Positions 48,690 through 62,000 of a stretch of 64,000 nt of DNA are shown here, in pieces. A model generated the notes under the pieces. That model made no database searches, had not been told where the DNA came from, and saw only the letters and a program-made list of their open reading frames with translations. Numbering within the stretch: the stretch's first letter is position 1; each line of letters opens with the position of its first letter. A program made the position numbers and the translations under genes. Source of the DNA: Calamus simplicifolius (Eukaryota; Streptophyta; Magnoliopsida; Arecales; Arecaceae); assembly GCA_900491605.1 (NCBI GenBank), contig UESW01004253.1:112186-176185 (forward strand). Reading direction: 5' to 3'.

Positions 48690-50123
48690 TCATTGATAGT
48701 ATTGGTGGAGGTTGTCCGCGTTCCAAGTGCATGGGATGGGCCGTCCACCGAGTTCTTTGATCGGGTATGCTTCTCGGTGGAGTACCTCGGTGATGCAGTA
48801 AGGACCCTCCCAGTTTGGAGATAGCTTACACCCCTCCATCGGTTTGGACACTTCGGCCTTCCTGAGGACTAGATCTCTAGGGCGGAACATCTTGGGATGT
48901 ACTCGGGCGTTGTAGTACTTGGCTGCTTGCTGGCGAAAGGTGGCCATTCGGAGCCGTGCTCGGTCGTGCGCCTCATCAATGAAATCGAGGTTGGCTCTCA
49001 GCTGTGTGGGGTTGTTTTCTTCATTGTAGGACTCTACCCGAGGACTTAGCAAGCCGATCTCGATGGGGATGATCGCTTTGGATCCAAAGACGAGACTGAA
49101 GGGGGTTTCTCCCGTTGGGGCTCTTGGAGTCATATGGTACGCCCACAGCATGCTGGGAAGCTCCTCTACCCACCTGCCTTTGGATCCGTCCAGCTGGGTT
49201 CTGAGTCCCTGGAGGATGGTCCAATTCATGACCTCGACCTCTCCATTGGTCTGTGGATGGCCGACGGAGGTGAACCGATGGCAGATGTTCAGCTTGGCGC
49301 AGAAAGTCTTGAATGTGGCGTTGTCGAACTACCGACCGTTGTTGTTGATGATGGTGCGAGGCAACCCGAAATGACATATGATAGACTTCCAGAAGAAGGC
49401 TTTGACCTTGCTCTCGGTGGTATTGGCCAGTGCTTTGACTTCAACTCACTTGGTGAAATAGTCGATGGCAACGAGCAAGAACTTTTGCTGACCCGAAGTC
49501 GGGGGAACGGTCCAAGAATGTCCATTCCCTACTGGCGAAGGGCCATGGGACCAAGAGTGGACTCAATAAAGTAGACAGCTATCGTTGGATATGTGCATGT
49601 TGTTGGCAGCCATCACATTTCTGAACCAGCCTGGCGGCGTCCTCCCTCATGGTGAGCCAATAGTAGCCTTAGCGGAGGGCCTTTTGTGCCAGCGATCTTC
49701 TCCCTAGATGGTCTCTACAAATGCTTTTATGGATTTCTTTAAGGATATAGTCAGTGTCTGCAAGTCCAACACATTTGAGAAGGGGGTAGAAAAATGACCT
49801 TATGTATAGATGCCCATCTAGAAGGGCGAACTTGGAAGCCCTCCATTTGAGCAGCCTGGCCTCCTCGCGGTTGGTTGAGAGGATAGTCTCACTTCGGCCA
49901 GCAAGGCTTCGTACTCGGCTTGGTTGTTTGTAGCTTTGAAGAGGAGCCGAAGGGCGTACTCTACCTTTTTGCCCTTCGGACCACAAGGATGAGGCCAGCA
50001 TCGCTTTCTTGGGAGTTTGAGGCACCGTCCACGTGGAGGATCCAAAACTCCCCCACATCCTCGAGCTCGATGTTGGGTTGCACCACAGGAGATTCTTTTT
50101 CTTATCCCTCTGTTCAGGTGCAC
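48690..50123 (-). pseudogene. Second RNase H and integrase (Tat element)
   Basis: Reading leftward, HVDGASNSQESDAG and FKATNNQAEYEALLAE (about 50060-49870) mark the additional RNase H domain of Tat elements. The spacer domain follows (HKSICRDHLGRRSLAQKA), then the integrase core with an INNNGR/FDNATF region, HPQTNGEVEVMNW and RAPTGETPFSLVFGS. The C-terminal end is ARVHPKMFRPRDLVLRK and WEGPYCITEV. Stops are at about 49330 and 49445, plus frameshifts. Confidence 0.85.
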
Positions 50124-50193
50124 TCGACTAGAAAGTCGGCCAGGACTTGAAACTTCAGAGCCAACTTTGCCTAAAATGAGAGGTCGAACTCTC

Positions 50194-52037
50194 CTAGCTT
50201 GATTGCCTATTTGGCAAGCCGGCCCGAGGTGTCAAGACGAGCCAGTATAGCTTTGAGGGGTTGGTCCGTGAGCACCATAATGGGGTGAGCTTGAAAATAT
50301 GGCCGGAGACGCTGGACGAAATGATCAGAGCAAAAATAATCTTCTCTGTCTTGACCTCAGCGTCATGGAGTACCTTGCTCATATAGTAGATGGGCTTCTG
50401 GGTTTCGTCGATATTGAGGCACACCAGGATAGAGCTGACGGCCTCCAAGAAGGTGGCAAGGTAAAGGAAAAGACTTTCTTCGTCCCTCGGCTTCGATAGG
50501 AGTGGTGGGATAGATAGGAATTCCTTCAATCCTTCAAAAGTACTTTGGTAGTCTTTCATCCACTCGAACCTGTTCACTTTGTGCAGGGCCCTGAAGAAAG
50601 GCAAGTACCTCTCAGCTAACTTGGAGAGAAACCAACTCAGGGCCACCATCCTTCCGGTGAGCTGCTGCACCTCCTTTTTGCCGGCCGATGGTCTCATATT
50701 GAGGATGGCACTGATCTTCTCTGGGTTTGCCTCAATTTCTCGTTGAGTCACCATAAAGCCCAAAAATTTCTCTGCGTGACCCTGAAGGCACACTTTTTTG
50801 GGTTTAGCTTGACTTTGTAGCGGTGAAGGTTACTGAAGGTCTCCTCCTGATCAGAGATATGGTTGGAGGCATGGGCGCTCTTCATCAGCATGTCATCCAC
50901 ATAGACCTTCATATTTCGGCCCAGTTGGTCTTTGAAGACTTTGTTCATCAGCCTCTTATAGGTTGCTCCCGCATTCTTGAGGCTGAAGGGCATTACCCTA
51001 TAATAGTAGATGCCCTTCTCGGTCATGAAAGAAGTGTGCTCCTCATCGTTCGGGTCTATCTTTTTCTGATTGTACCCGAAGAAGGCGTTCATGAAGCTAA
51101 GGAGTTCGTGATCAGATGTCGAATCCATCAGCTGATCAATCCGAGGCAATGAGAAGCTGTCCTTTGGGCATGCCTTGTTGAGGTTGGTGAAGTCGATGCA
51201 GACCCTCCAGCTCCCATTTGCCTTATGGACCATGACCACATTGGCCAACCAACTCGGATAGTGTACTTCTTGGATGTGGTCGGCAGCGAGCAACTTGTTG
51301 ATCTCTTCGTCAATGGCTCTGCCGCTCAGGGGTGAAACTCCTCTTTCTTTAGCGGATCGGACAATGCTTTGGATCGATGTTTAGCTTGTGGGTGATCACC
51401 CCCGATGGTATGCCGGGCATGTCAGATGCTGACCAGGAAAAATGTCCAAGTTGGCTCACAAGAAATCCAGAAGATGATCTCAGTCCTCCGCAGGGAGAAG
51501 CTCTCCGACCCGCACCATCTTTGTCGGGTCGTTCCCCAATGGAAAAGTCAACAGTCGCTCAGCCAGCTCTCCTCCTTTACTAGATTCTCTGGGATCCGAC
51601 ATCTCTGAGGCTGGCACAACCTTCTGAGGGCTTGAAGCTGTGTGATAGCAGGGTAGGATTGGACTGGTCCCTCCTCGCATCTCACCGATTTCGTTGTTAG
51701 TTGAAAATCTGACGAGTAGCCATTTGGTGGAGATGACTGCATCAAGGAGATTGAGGCCGGATCGGTCGAGAATGGTGTTGTATGCCAAAGGTACTCGGAC
51801 GATCAGGAATCTCATCATGACTATGCTCTGACACGGCGGTGTTTCGGCCATCACCGGTAAGGTGATCTCGCCTTCTACCCTCATCGAATCTACCGTGAAC
51901 CTGACCAAGGGAGCCGTCACTGGCTGAAGGGAGTCAAGAGATAAATCCATCCGAATAAATGCATCGTAGGTAATGATGTCGACCGGGCTACCACTGTCAA
52001 CCATGATTCTTTTTATAGGGTGTTTAGAAATCGTCAT
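50194..52037 (-). pseudogene. Protease, reverse transcriptase and RNase H (Tat element)
   Basis: The retropepsin motif MVDSGSPVDIITYDAF with a later YNTILDRSGLN (52037-51480) is followed by RT: VVMVHKANGSWRVCIDFTNLNKACPKD (split here only for naming), MPFSLKNAGATYKRLMN and catalytic YVDDMLMKS (51293-50748). The connection and RNase H parts read RMVALSWFLSKL, LYLATFLEAVSSIL and IYYMSKVLHDAE. Frame changes at about 50770, 50290 and 51300. Confidence 0.87.
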
Positions 52038-52276
52038 CGAAACGACGATGCCCTCATTGTTTATATTGTCTACCCTAGCTAACTCCCCTTTGAGGATTAC
52101 ATCATCTAAGTCCCCATCCTCCCTCGGCCGCTTGGATGAAGAAGCTGCCCCTAGGATACCATTCCCATCGTTCTCTCCGTCGGGGAGTTGTCAACAACAG
52201 CTTGAGCAGGTGGAGGCCCCATGAGTGCTGGAATAGTTAGGGGTGCCTTTTGGACATACTTTCCGAGGTAACCCTG

Positions 52277-53470
52277 CTAGATGAGTTCCTCAATGGCACG
52301 CTTTAGGCTGTAGTAGTTGTTGGTGTCATGGCCGTAGTCCCGATGGAAGCGGCAGTAGCGGCTCTTATCGTTGAGGACACTTTTCTTCATAGGGAGAGGG
52401 CATTGGAGATATGGCTCACCCTCAATCTTCATGAGGATGTGAGAACGAGGGATGAGAAGAGGCATGAGCTTGCTCTCCTTGGGGATGAGGCTTTGGTGCC
52501 TATTGTTTGGTCGGCATGGCGGCTCGGGCTTCTTGGGGTGAGAGGATCCGCTTGGCTCAGGGTAGGTGGACCTCCGGCTGGAACCCCTCTCGGTCTCTCG
52601 GTGGGTGAAGTCGGCCTCATTCGCACAGATGTACTTCTGTACATGGAGGAGGAGGTCGGAGTAGGAACTGGGTAGCTTCTTGTCTAGAGAGAATGTGAAG
52701 CAGGACGGGCGAAGTCCTCGCTTCAACGCCAGAGTTGCCACCGCGTTGTCCAGATGATACACTTCGAGGGCGGCCATCTTGAAGCGGGCCACGAAATCTC
52801 GAAGTGACTCTCCCTCCTTCTGCCGTACGGAGAAGAGGTTATTTGCGATCTGTGGGATCCATCGGCAAGCATCGAAGTGCACCAAGAATGCTCTTTCTAG
52901 CTCTTGGAAAGAGTCGATGCTATGTGGGGACAGGTGGGAGTGCCAGGCGCGAGCAGCCTTTCGTAAAGTGGCTATGAAGGCCTTGCATAGGAGGGCATCA
53001 GTAGCCCCTTGGACTTGCATGTGAGCTTTATTGCTCTCGAGGTGATCAAGGTAATCTATCGTACCATCATACGGATCCAGTTGGAGAAGACGGAATCTGG
53101 AGGGGACGGGCCCTTCTAAGATTCGGCAAGTGTAAGGAGGATGAGTATCGTACTTCTCCTCCAGCTAGTTATTGATTTTTCTGGTGAGCTCCTCTAACCG
53201 TCGGTGGTATTCATCCAGACGTTCCTCCGCCTGGCGGTTGATAGCTGACATCTTCCTTGATGGCCCAAAAGATGAGAAAGAAGAAGAAGGAAAAAAGCGC
53301 GGATGGTAGTGCCTCCGCTTAGGCTCTTCCTAGTGCTGTCACTCCGGGGATGAGTCGTCTGAACTACGGATGAGAGAACGTGACCTCTTGAGGGTCTCCT
53401 AGCAGTGTCCTCTAGGCGAGGTACGGCGGTGGCGAGTCTCTCGCTAGGATTATCTCCTTCGAGCATACTG
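52277..53470 (-). pseudogene. Gag (Tat element)
   Basis: The core retrotransposon Gag domain reads LCKAFIATLRKAARAWHSHL, SFQELERAFLVHF, QKEGESLRDFVARF and LKRGLRPSCFTFSL. A CRFHRDYGHDTNNYYSLKRA motif, common at the end of Tat Gag, lies near 52310. The N-terminal part before 53020 is in another frame with stops. Confidence 0.83.
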
Positions 53471-53804
53471 CTGACTGGCTAGTGCAGTAGGTGGTGGTGC
53501 AGGAGGAGCAGGCTGATGCTGGGTGGTCATGGACTACTGCTCTCGGAGCCCATGGATCATCACCATGAGAGCTTGAACTTGCTGGGTGAGCATGGCCAGC
53601 TGATCAGCTTGAGTGACCGCGGTTGGTGGTGCAGGAGTTGCCGAAGGGTCAGCGGCGGGGGGTTGGCCTCCTGCTGCTCCGCCGGTTGGAGGTTCCCCTC
53701 AGCATAGCTGGCGAAGGCCTTTCGAGCATGTGTCACAACCATTGTTGATGAAGAGGGGGAGGAGAGCTTATAGGTAGGTGTTATAGAGCTTGTCTTCCGT
53801 TCCT

Positions 53805-54831
53805 CCCTTCCTGGCGCGCCAATCTGTTGACGCTCGATCATTGGAATCAACCGTTGGAAAACATCGTTTGGTGGTGCAGCCTTTCCCGAAGCGGACGGCC
53901 TGCAAGAAGTCCTGGGGTCGGAGGTTGCTCCAGCTGGAACCCTCCGACGATCAAGTTAGCAACCGAGGTCACAGGAGTGAGAGCTTGAAGAAGCTCTGAA
54001 AAAGAAGAAGGCTCTGAGAACCAAAAGGTTTTTTTCAGGTTAGAAAGTGTGTGTATGCACCCTCCTTTACTTCAGATTCTCTTACCCTTTTATGGACCTT
54101 CGGTATCCGTCTGGGGATTAGCCACGTAGAGTTCAATGAAGAGGAATGTCTGCTAAACTTGTGACAATTACGCGAATAGAAGATGGTTGATGGGCTTAGT
54201 CCCATCGGGCACATGGGTCTGACAGTTGGTGGGCTTGGTCCCATCAACTATGCAGGTCAGGTGGCAGATAGGCCTAGCTCTGTCGGGCTGCGCAGGCTAG
54301 GCAATAGGTGGGCCTGATCGTGTCAGACGGCGCAGGCCAGGCGATAGGTAGGCCTGATCTTGTCAGGCAGGTGAGCTGCCTTGGAGAAGGCGGGGCCATC
54401 GAGGCCGCCTTGAAGGAGTCGGGGCCGCTGGGGGTCAACTTGGAGAAGGTGGGGCCGTTGAGGCCGCCTTGAAGGAGTCAAGGCCGCTGGGGGTCGACTT
54501 GGAGGAAGCGGGGCTATCGAGGTTGCCTTGGAGAAGACGGAGCCATCGGGGGCCGACTTGGAGGAAGCGGGGCCGTCGAGGCCATCTTGAGAAAGTGGGG
54601 CCGCTGGATACCGACTTGGAGGAGGCGGGGCCGTCGAGGTCGCCTTGGAAAAGTTGGGGCCGCTGGGGGCCGATTTGAAGGAAGTGCGGCCCACTAAAGA
54701 GCGAGGCCGTCTTGGAGACGCGCGGCCCCACTGAAGAGCGGGGCCTCTTGAAGAAGCTGGGCCATCTGCCTCTGTCTATGCCGTCAGTTGGCTTCGCCGT
54801 TAACGTCCACGTGGCGCCACTAGCCACATCA
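53805..54831 (-). repeat. PBS and 5' LTR of the Tat element
   Basis: The reversed primer-binding site, plus-strand CCCTTCCTGGCGCGCCA, is at 53805-53821. The LTR runs 53825-54831, TGTTGACGCTCG to AGCCACATCA. A minisatellite of ~33-bp GC-rich units ('tcgaggccgccttggagaag', alternating with 'gggggccgacttggaggaag') spans about 54370-54700. Confidence 0.88.
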
Positions 54832-54836
54832 GTTGG

Positions 54837-55050
54837 TGAGGAGTGAAACCGGATTGAATGAATGAAGAATGGAGATCACTAAACAAACGACCAAAGAAAA
54901 AGGGATGGAAGATGATGATCATACGGCTATGAGAATTCCTCCGACTCCGTCCCTCACAAGAGGAGAGAGAAGCTTCGGAAACGAAAGAAAAGGAACAAAG
55001 GGTAGGAGATGAATCTTGCTGATGGCAAAACCGAAGGAGAGGGGTTCATA
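54837..55050 (-). promoter_or_regulatory. Displaced 5' leader/promoter of the SCPL pseudogene
   Basis: Once the Tat element and one GTTGG are removed, this sequence adjoins the SCPL pseudogene ATG at 42436. Its minus strand is CT-rich ('cttctctctcctcttgtgagg'), as in a plant 5' leader. The gene and its leader are now separated by 12.4 kb. Confidence 0.5.
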
Positions 55051-58000
55051 TATTCATAGATTTCACATAAAATTTTCTTTTTAATGAACCACAGTTATGA
55101 TTTTTAATAATCATTTATTTAATATGTCATGTTTTCTATGAAGCCTGCACATATGGGATAAAGGGATATGATTTTTTATGTATAATAAATCAAGCATTTT
55201 AATCATCAAAATTTTTATATATTAAATAATAAATTTTAACGATGATCAAGCAAGACTTTCATTATTGCTGCCAAACCCCCTGGAACCTCATGCAGCACAT
55301 ATGATGTTTCTTTTTTTTTTTTTTTTTTTTTCTTTTCACCATTGTTCTGGCAGTCTATGAAATTATTATGAAGAAAAGACTTCAGTAGCAAATTTTTTCT
55401 TGCATATTAATTAGTGAATTATAATTATCTCTTAAAAACATAGTACATACATTAAATGACAAGTAAAAACCTTTACAAAGTCTTCATTTTAATATATATA
55501 TATAATTTAATTAATGAACGGCCGTAATCTATTGTCATTATGGATTTTGAAATGGAGCTTTGACTTACAATTTGCAATCATTATAAAAAGACTATTTTCT
55601 TTTTTTATATTGAGTATAGATAGGTCTTAAATTAATTTGATATGCAACTTTATAGCCCTATAACTTAATATTTGTTTCCTATTTTTTTTAGGTCTTATGA
55701 GCAGCTTGAAAAGGAAATAGATAAAGGAAAGAGGACCATCTCCTTCCTTTGATCATATCATTGATTTAGAGTTTCATGATAAGGGATTGTATTATTACAA
55801 AGCAAGGTCAAGAGAGTTTATTATTATGATGAGACTGAGGGCCCATTTATTATAAAATTTTATTCTTTAAATGATGAATTATGTTGATAAAATTTTATAA
55901 ATACTATATTTATTATTTTATACCATTTAACTTTCATATTAAAATAGAAAAGTCATAATTCATAATCATCATCTCTTAAAACTTATGACTAATTTTAAAT
56001 TTATAACTTAAGATTAATTTTGAATTTATAGTTGCCATACCTCGATCCTAATGCCTGAGTTGGCGTAAGTAACATGGCCACATATTTCTTAAGAAAAAAA
56101 TCTTAGGGAGTATATAGGGCTTTCAAATATAAAGCATTATTATATATAGCAAGTACAATAATAATCTAATATTAATTGTTAGTGATTTTGGATTTGCAAA
56201 AGTTGAAGGGATAAATTTAGTCCGATGATATATGTGGAATGAGTCCACTATTGATATATGTGATCCGTATAGTTTGAATTATACATACCTTTTATTGGGT
56301 GATATGATTAGAGTTTGTATAGACCCAAAATCTAATAGTGAACTATGATGCTAGGATCTTAGCATTTCATTATAAATAGACTTGGCTCACCCTTCTCTTC
56401 TTATATCTATAATTAGATTTTTTTCATCACAAACACCATCTGTTGGAGGAGCAAGAAAAGAAAGATATGAGCCACAACATTCCTAATGAGTGGTTTTCTT
56501 GATTCAAGGATTATTTGTAACTTTGGCATAAACCAAAGTTTGCACAAATAGGCATGATAATGAATTTTATATTATTTAGTTGACATTCTAAAATTGACAT
56601 ATGTAATCCTAAAAATTTTTACATATGGTTTCAAAGCAAGAATATATGAATTTAGAACATAATTTTTACGATTTTGCTTCATGTTTTATTAGAGTTTTAA
56701 AATACAAATCTTCTATAATTATGTGCCCAGCTTTATTAATCTCACATGGAGTATGATGTCTCAGGTTATAGAGCAAGATGGAACTGAAAATAATTTGGTA
56801 AACATAAAACTAAAATATTAGATATTAAACAGTGACTGCTACCACTTTTGAAGTTATGAAAAAAGTGATTTAGCCTCTTGGGTTTTTTCTAAAGTATGTA
56901 TAAACTTATGGATTGCAAAGGATTAGAGGAAAGCTAAAAATTATAATCTTATTTATATTCTTATTAAAAATAATAATTGACATTTCATTCTATTTCTATA
57001 ATTAATGAAGATTTTTTTTTCATCCTTATCTTCAATTTTATCCTTATCGCACCTTGCCTCATTCTTAAGGATATATATGAATTTTTAAAAATTATCAAAT
57101 TAGTAATGTAGATGATTTTTCCTTACTGACCATATTAATAAATTCAATATTTATATCTTAAATTATACTTATCATTAAAATAATTAAAAATTGAATTAAT
57201 ATATGAGGGTAATTTTGTATATATGAAAATATAAGGATATTATAATACTTAAGCATCGGATCAATGGGTGAGGATGAGTTGGGGTAGAGATATATTTATT
57301 TTTGTCCTCATTGACATCACTATTTTCATCTTCATCTCTGCAAAAAAAAAAAAAAAAATCTCTGCTCTAAACGAGATGTTTGGGCTGGAATAAGGTGGGC
57401 CTCTACTTTATGGATGTGTAAACTACCTTAACATCTTATTACTAAAGTTTGAGTTACATAAAATAAGTCATATTTTAATATTAGATTTGCATATTCATAA
57501 AGGTAAAACCTTGTTGACAGATCTCATTGAAATTATTTTAGCCTTGCTATAATTTGATTCTTCATTTAGCTCTTTTTTTCTAACAGTTTTCTTCAGCTCT
57601 TGCTGCCGCCGCCGCCACCACCTAGCCGATAATATCTATTGTTTTAGCAAGAGTAACATTTTGGAGCCAAAACTTGGCACCAAGAAAACATCCTTCATGC
57701 ATCATCAAGTCTATAACTGATGGATGAAATTAATCTTTCATGCTCGATTTAGGAAGAAATTACTTGAATAAGGGCACTAGCACAAAGAAACAATTATACA
57801 AGCACGACAATGATTTGTATGGTCTTGAACAATATTTTTTTCGAAAAAGAATTCAAAAGAAATCCAAAGAATCAACATCACGATTTCTAGTGTGAAGCAG
57901 CTCTTGAGTACCAACTACATGGCTTATATTATCAAGTTTTCAAGAAACTCGTGTAAGAACTCTTTTTGACCGGTAAAAACTTGCGTGAAAAATTAAGAAG

Positions 58001-58475
58001 ACAACATAGAAAACTACCGCCTAAAATTATTTATCGGGAGCAACTTATAAAGATTCAAATATGAAAACCTTTTCGGGTATGTTACTGTCTAAACTTCAGT
58101 CAGATGGTTTTTCAATTAACATAACATCAGCTAAATATTAATAATCTCTTCTCCCACACGGTGGCTTGGATTTCTTTTGTTAATGAGACCATGCCAAAGC
58201 TTTACCTCCCTGCTAGAGATATAATATGCTCGCGTGACATGTAGTAAGCTGCAATGATTTAACATGGCGATTTAAGTCGAGTTTTGGTTCTCACATTTAG
58301 ATTATTAGTGTCCTTAAGCAAAATTAAATGAAACCACACCAGTTTAGGCAAAATAGAAGTGGCATAGCCAGAAATTATTGAAACAATTTGCTGCCCTTGA
58401 TTGTTTCCTAATTTGACAAACCATGGGTCCATGGGTCATGTAGTGAAGTTTATCTAGAATCTCATATATATATAT

Positions 58476-58510
<35 letters not shown>

Positions 58511-58750
58511 TTTTATATCACCAACAGAAATGATGCGTTAAATCAACTTAGAACTCAAGAACATGGCTCCTCCCCACTAATTAATGACAAACTGATAAAA
58601 AATCCCATCATAGAATAAAAGCTTCCTTCCCTGTAGAACTCGGATGAATTTATGTTAGGGAATCTCATGTATGTCTGATTAGGTATCAGATACGTTGCCC
58701 AAGAAAAGGAAAATTGCAGTTAATAATGAAGTGAATATACAACCAGAAGT
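55051..58750. other. AT-rich intergenic region
   Basis: No gene or element was recognised. Seen: poly-T runs (55311-55331), short TA repeats (55493-55503), a (GCC)n stretch at 57604-57617, a GA run at 58482-58508 and scattered short A/T tracts. Confidence 0.4.
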
Positions 58751-59040
58751 ATTCCCAATCAAATTATCCGAGTGTAGAATTGCTTGGAAAGATAGGAAGG
58801 GGCGAGACCCTGTTTTATTCCAGCCACTGATACTATTACTGATAACATTCCCAGTCAAATTATCCGAGTGTAGAATTGCTTGGAAAGATAGGAAGGGGCG
58901 AGACCCTGTTTTATTCCAGCCACTGATACTATTACTGATAACCATTCCCAGTCAAATTATCCGAGTGTAGAATTGCTTGGAAAGATAGGAAGGGCGAGAC
59001 CCTGTTTTATTCCAGCCACTGATACTATTACTGATAACAT
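58751..59040. repeat. Three tandem ~96-bp repeats past the SCPL51 stop
   Basis: Near-identical units begin at 58751, 58847 and 58944, each starting 'attccca(a/g)tcaaattatccg' and ending 'ctattactgataac'. The last ends 20 bases from the SCPL51 stop codon. On the minus strand each holds AATAAA (plus-strand TTTATT at 58814, 58910 and 59006), so the repeat multiplies a possible poly-A signal of that gene. Open frames through it are by-products. Confidence 0.88.
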
Positions 59041-59059
59041 ACACACACATGTATTTCAT

Positions 59060-62000
59060 TTATGTCTTTGCGTATGAAGAAGCAGCAGCAGGAGACTGAG
59101 TAATAGAACCCAGCATTTGCAATGCCATGCAAGGCTGGTCTACTGGTACCTGCCCAAATTGAAGGAAATTTAAACATCAGAATATTATAGAAACTCTGTT
59201 CTTGGCTTATGTACTCATTTCTAGCATGAATGCCCCTACTTTCGTGCAGCTTTGAGTGTGATCAACTTAGTGGCTAGATTCAGAATTTATAGTTACTTTG
59301 ACAAGAAAAGGTGGTTAAGTTATTGACAATTCAAGGGAAGCTAAACCCAGAAGTCCCACCAATGTATCAATTTGCAACCTGGTATATCATACCAAGTCTG
59401 CCCTTCGTCTCCTGCCAGATGATTTTAGCATTAAAATGAATACACATGTATTCCAAACAGAACATCCTCATGTAAAGACAATAGCCATGTAAGTTTTCCA
59501 AAAATTATCAAAAGAGATTGTCCTAAGAGGAGGCAACCCAAGAAAAGCACTCCTATAAATTTGAGGTGCGTTTGCCTCTTAAATCTATGCTAATAGAAAG
59601 TGATGGTCTTGGAATCCAAGACTTTTGGCAGATTCTCTTGATATACTTAGTTGGCATTTTTTTTTTTGGGGAGGGGTGGAATAATATACTCAATTCTTAA
59701 GGAGAGTTTTTAACTGTTGTCTCACTACAAAACCAACTCTATAGTCTTCACCTACTTTTAGTGAGTTAAAATACAGCCCCACGGTCAGACCGGTGCTGAG
59801 TTTGATACTTCAGATTCCTTCTTGACCATTTGGCTATATATTGGGTTATGGTTGCTGCCGAACCACAGCTAGAAGTCAGTAACATATGAGCAGGGCATGC
59901 ACCATGCACATGAACCCAGTCAATGCTGATGCGCATGCAGAGTCTGAACTGCACTTATAGAAGATAATGTGTGGTAATTAGAAATAAACAGAAGTAGGAA
60001 CACTTCTGAGCACTTATGTTATAAGTAGATTATTTCTTGTAAGCGTGGTATAACTTGTTTATATGTTCATCCATGATTAGATTGATGAGGAAAGCTCTTT
60101 TATCATTTTTTTTGCACATATGATGCATTTGAGCCATCATTTCATGCACAGCAATATCACTGCCACATAAATTGCAACTTTCTGGAGATTTCATCAGCTT
60201 ATAAACGCTAATTCAAGTTTTCATTTAGCCTTTGGTTTTCACAGTTTAAACCATGTAAAATTTTTAAGTCATCATTCCAGTGGTCCCACTTTCTAGTTGT
60301 TGTTAGGTTGATGCCATTACTCCTAGCGTGTTTGGCTAACTTGTGGTTCCCGTCACCCATACAACCATATGAAACCAAAACAAATCATGTAAAGATGACC
60401 ACTTATTCACCTTGGTATATAAAACAGATGCAATGATGGCAGTATTGGAAAATACTTACAAAATGTCCTGCTCCCAAATCCAGAAGAAACGCATGTTTTG
60501 ATAAGACTTAACGAAGCCCTTAGTACCTCCACTATTACGGCAGACCAAAGCTTCTCGACTTGTAGTGGTGAAGAATTTTAGCCCCTCCCACCTGAAAAAG
60601 CAAGGAAGAAAAGGACCCATCTGAGGAAGTGAAGACAAGGGAGAAGGTATCTATTGAACTGCGAAAAAAAACCCAAAAAAAAATTTAAGATGCTTACTTG
60701 AGCTTCTGAACCCATGCTTCGGTGCCCTTGGTTGCACAAATCACATCAAGCTTGACACAACCAACAAAACCCAATGTTAGTGTACGCAGAGATAGAGGAC
60801 AACGTAATTTACTACTCTAATTGATTTAGACCTACTTTTCTGATAGAGTTGCTAATTTTAAGCTCTCTGAAAGGAAACGTGTTTGAAAAATTTGTAAGGA
60901 AAGCATCTCAACAAGACTGTTGAAGCCATTCAAGCCTTACTCCTAGTGTATTTTTGTACATGTAAATATTAGTAAGGCTTTTCAAACAGATTCTCTAATA
61001 TCTATCAAGCATATTACAGCACAAGCCCGATGCCCATTTCCTATATTATGTACTTCAGCCCATTTCATTCATTTCAATCAATAAACTCCAGTTTGTTGGA
61101 CATTGGATTTGTTGCCAGGACTGGAGCCAAAACCTTTAATTGTCCACTTCCACCTGTTGCTGATCGTCCAATGTTGGCAGAAGAATCATCAGATCATCGG
61201 CATTAGGAGGATGGGCTTTCACTTCTCTCTGGGAATCTGATTTGTTAATGAACTGTTAACTGATAGTCCATTATCCTTTCATGTTCCTAGTTAGAATGCT
61301 CTCCTAGAAAAGGGGCAGAATGGTCCATTTAACATGACATATGGGTATGACACCAGTAGACCAGTACCTTGTCCTCGACAGCTATGATAACCTATTCCAA
61401 ATCCTTTCTCACTGCTTCCATTAATGTTACTTTAGACATCTTCCTTAGCTCCTCACCATCAAGCACCCCCTGTATCCATATATGTCCAGTTTGCTAGTTT
61501 AGAGCCCTCACATCTCTCAACAAACATGTCCATCTCAATAACAAGGTTACAAATATTTTTTATTTTTTCACTAAAAAGAAAAGGTTGCAAAAGTTTTTGT
61601 TGGTGGTTCCACATTCATTGAAAATCAGAATGGATGATTGATAATCTTTAAAATATTATTTTCTTTGAAACTATGCGTGAATAGGAAACCATGACAGTGT
61701 GACTTTGTTAGGGTTATGAGTGGGGACATAGGAAAAGTCTTTGTCACGGGCTATGAGTGGGGACATAGGAAAAGTTTTTGTGCACCGGCCTCCAGTGCAC
61801 AAAGCGCGCATCGGGCGTGGCCATTCGCCGCGCGCCGTAAGAGCGCCCATGCCATGGCCCATTGGGCCGCGGCGCGCCCCGCACGCGCTCTCGCACGGCG
61901 CGCGGCGAATGAACATGCCCAGTGCACGCTTAGTGCACCAGGGCCGGTGCACAAAGACTTTTTCGGGGACATCAGTGTAGAATGCCAATAAGCTTACATA

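Larger units (their letters stand above)
42449..54831 (-). mobile_element. Ty3/gypsy retrotransposon, Tat type
   Basis: A 12.4-kb element flanked by GTTGG (42444-42448 and 54832-54836), inserted 12 bases upstream of the SCPL pseudogene ATG. Minus-strand order: LTR, PBS, gag, protease, RT, RNase H, a second RNase H, integrase, tandem repeats, a plus-strand extra ORF, LTR. RT before integrase means gypsy. The second RNase H, antisense extra ORF and tandem repeats are features of the Tat lineage. Frameshifts throughout. Confidence 0.92.

Noticed and set aside
58679..58970. Open frames on both strands across the triple repeat
   Set aside because: They repeat the same peptide by virtue of the DNA repeat and have no family resemblance; the region is past the SCPL51 stop.
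61671..61991. Four overlapping open frames rich in Ala, Arg and His
   Set aside because: All are produced by the GC-rich foldback, which lacks stops in many frames.
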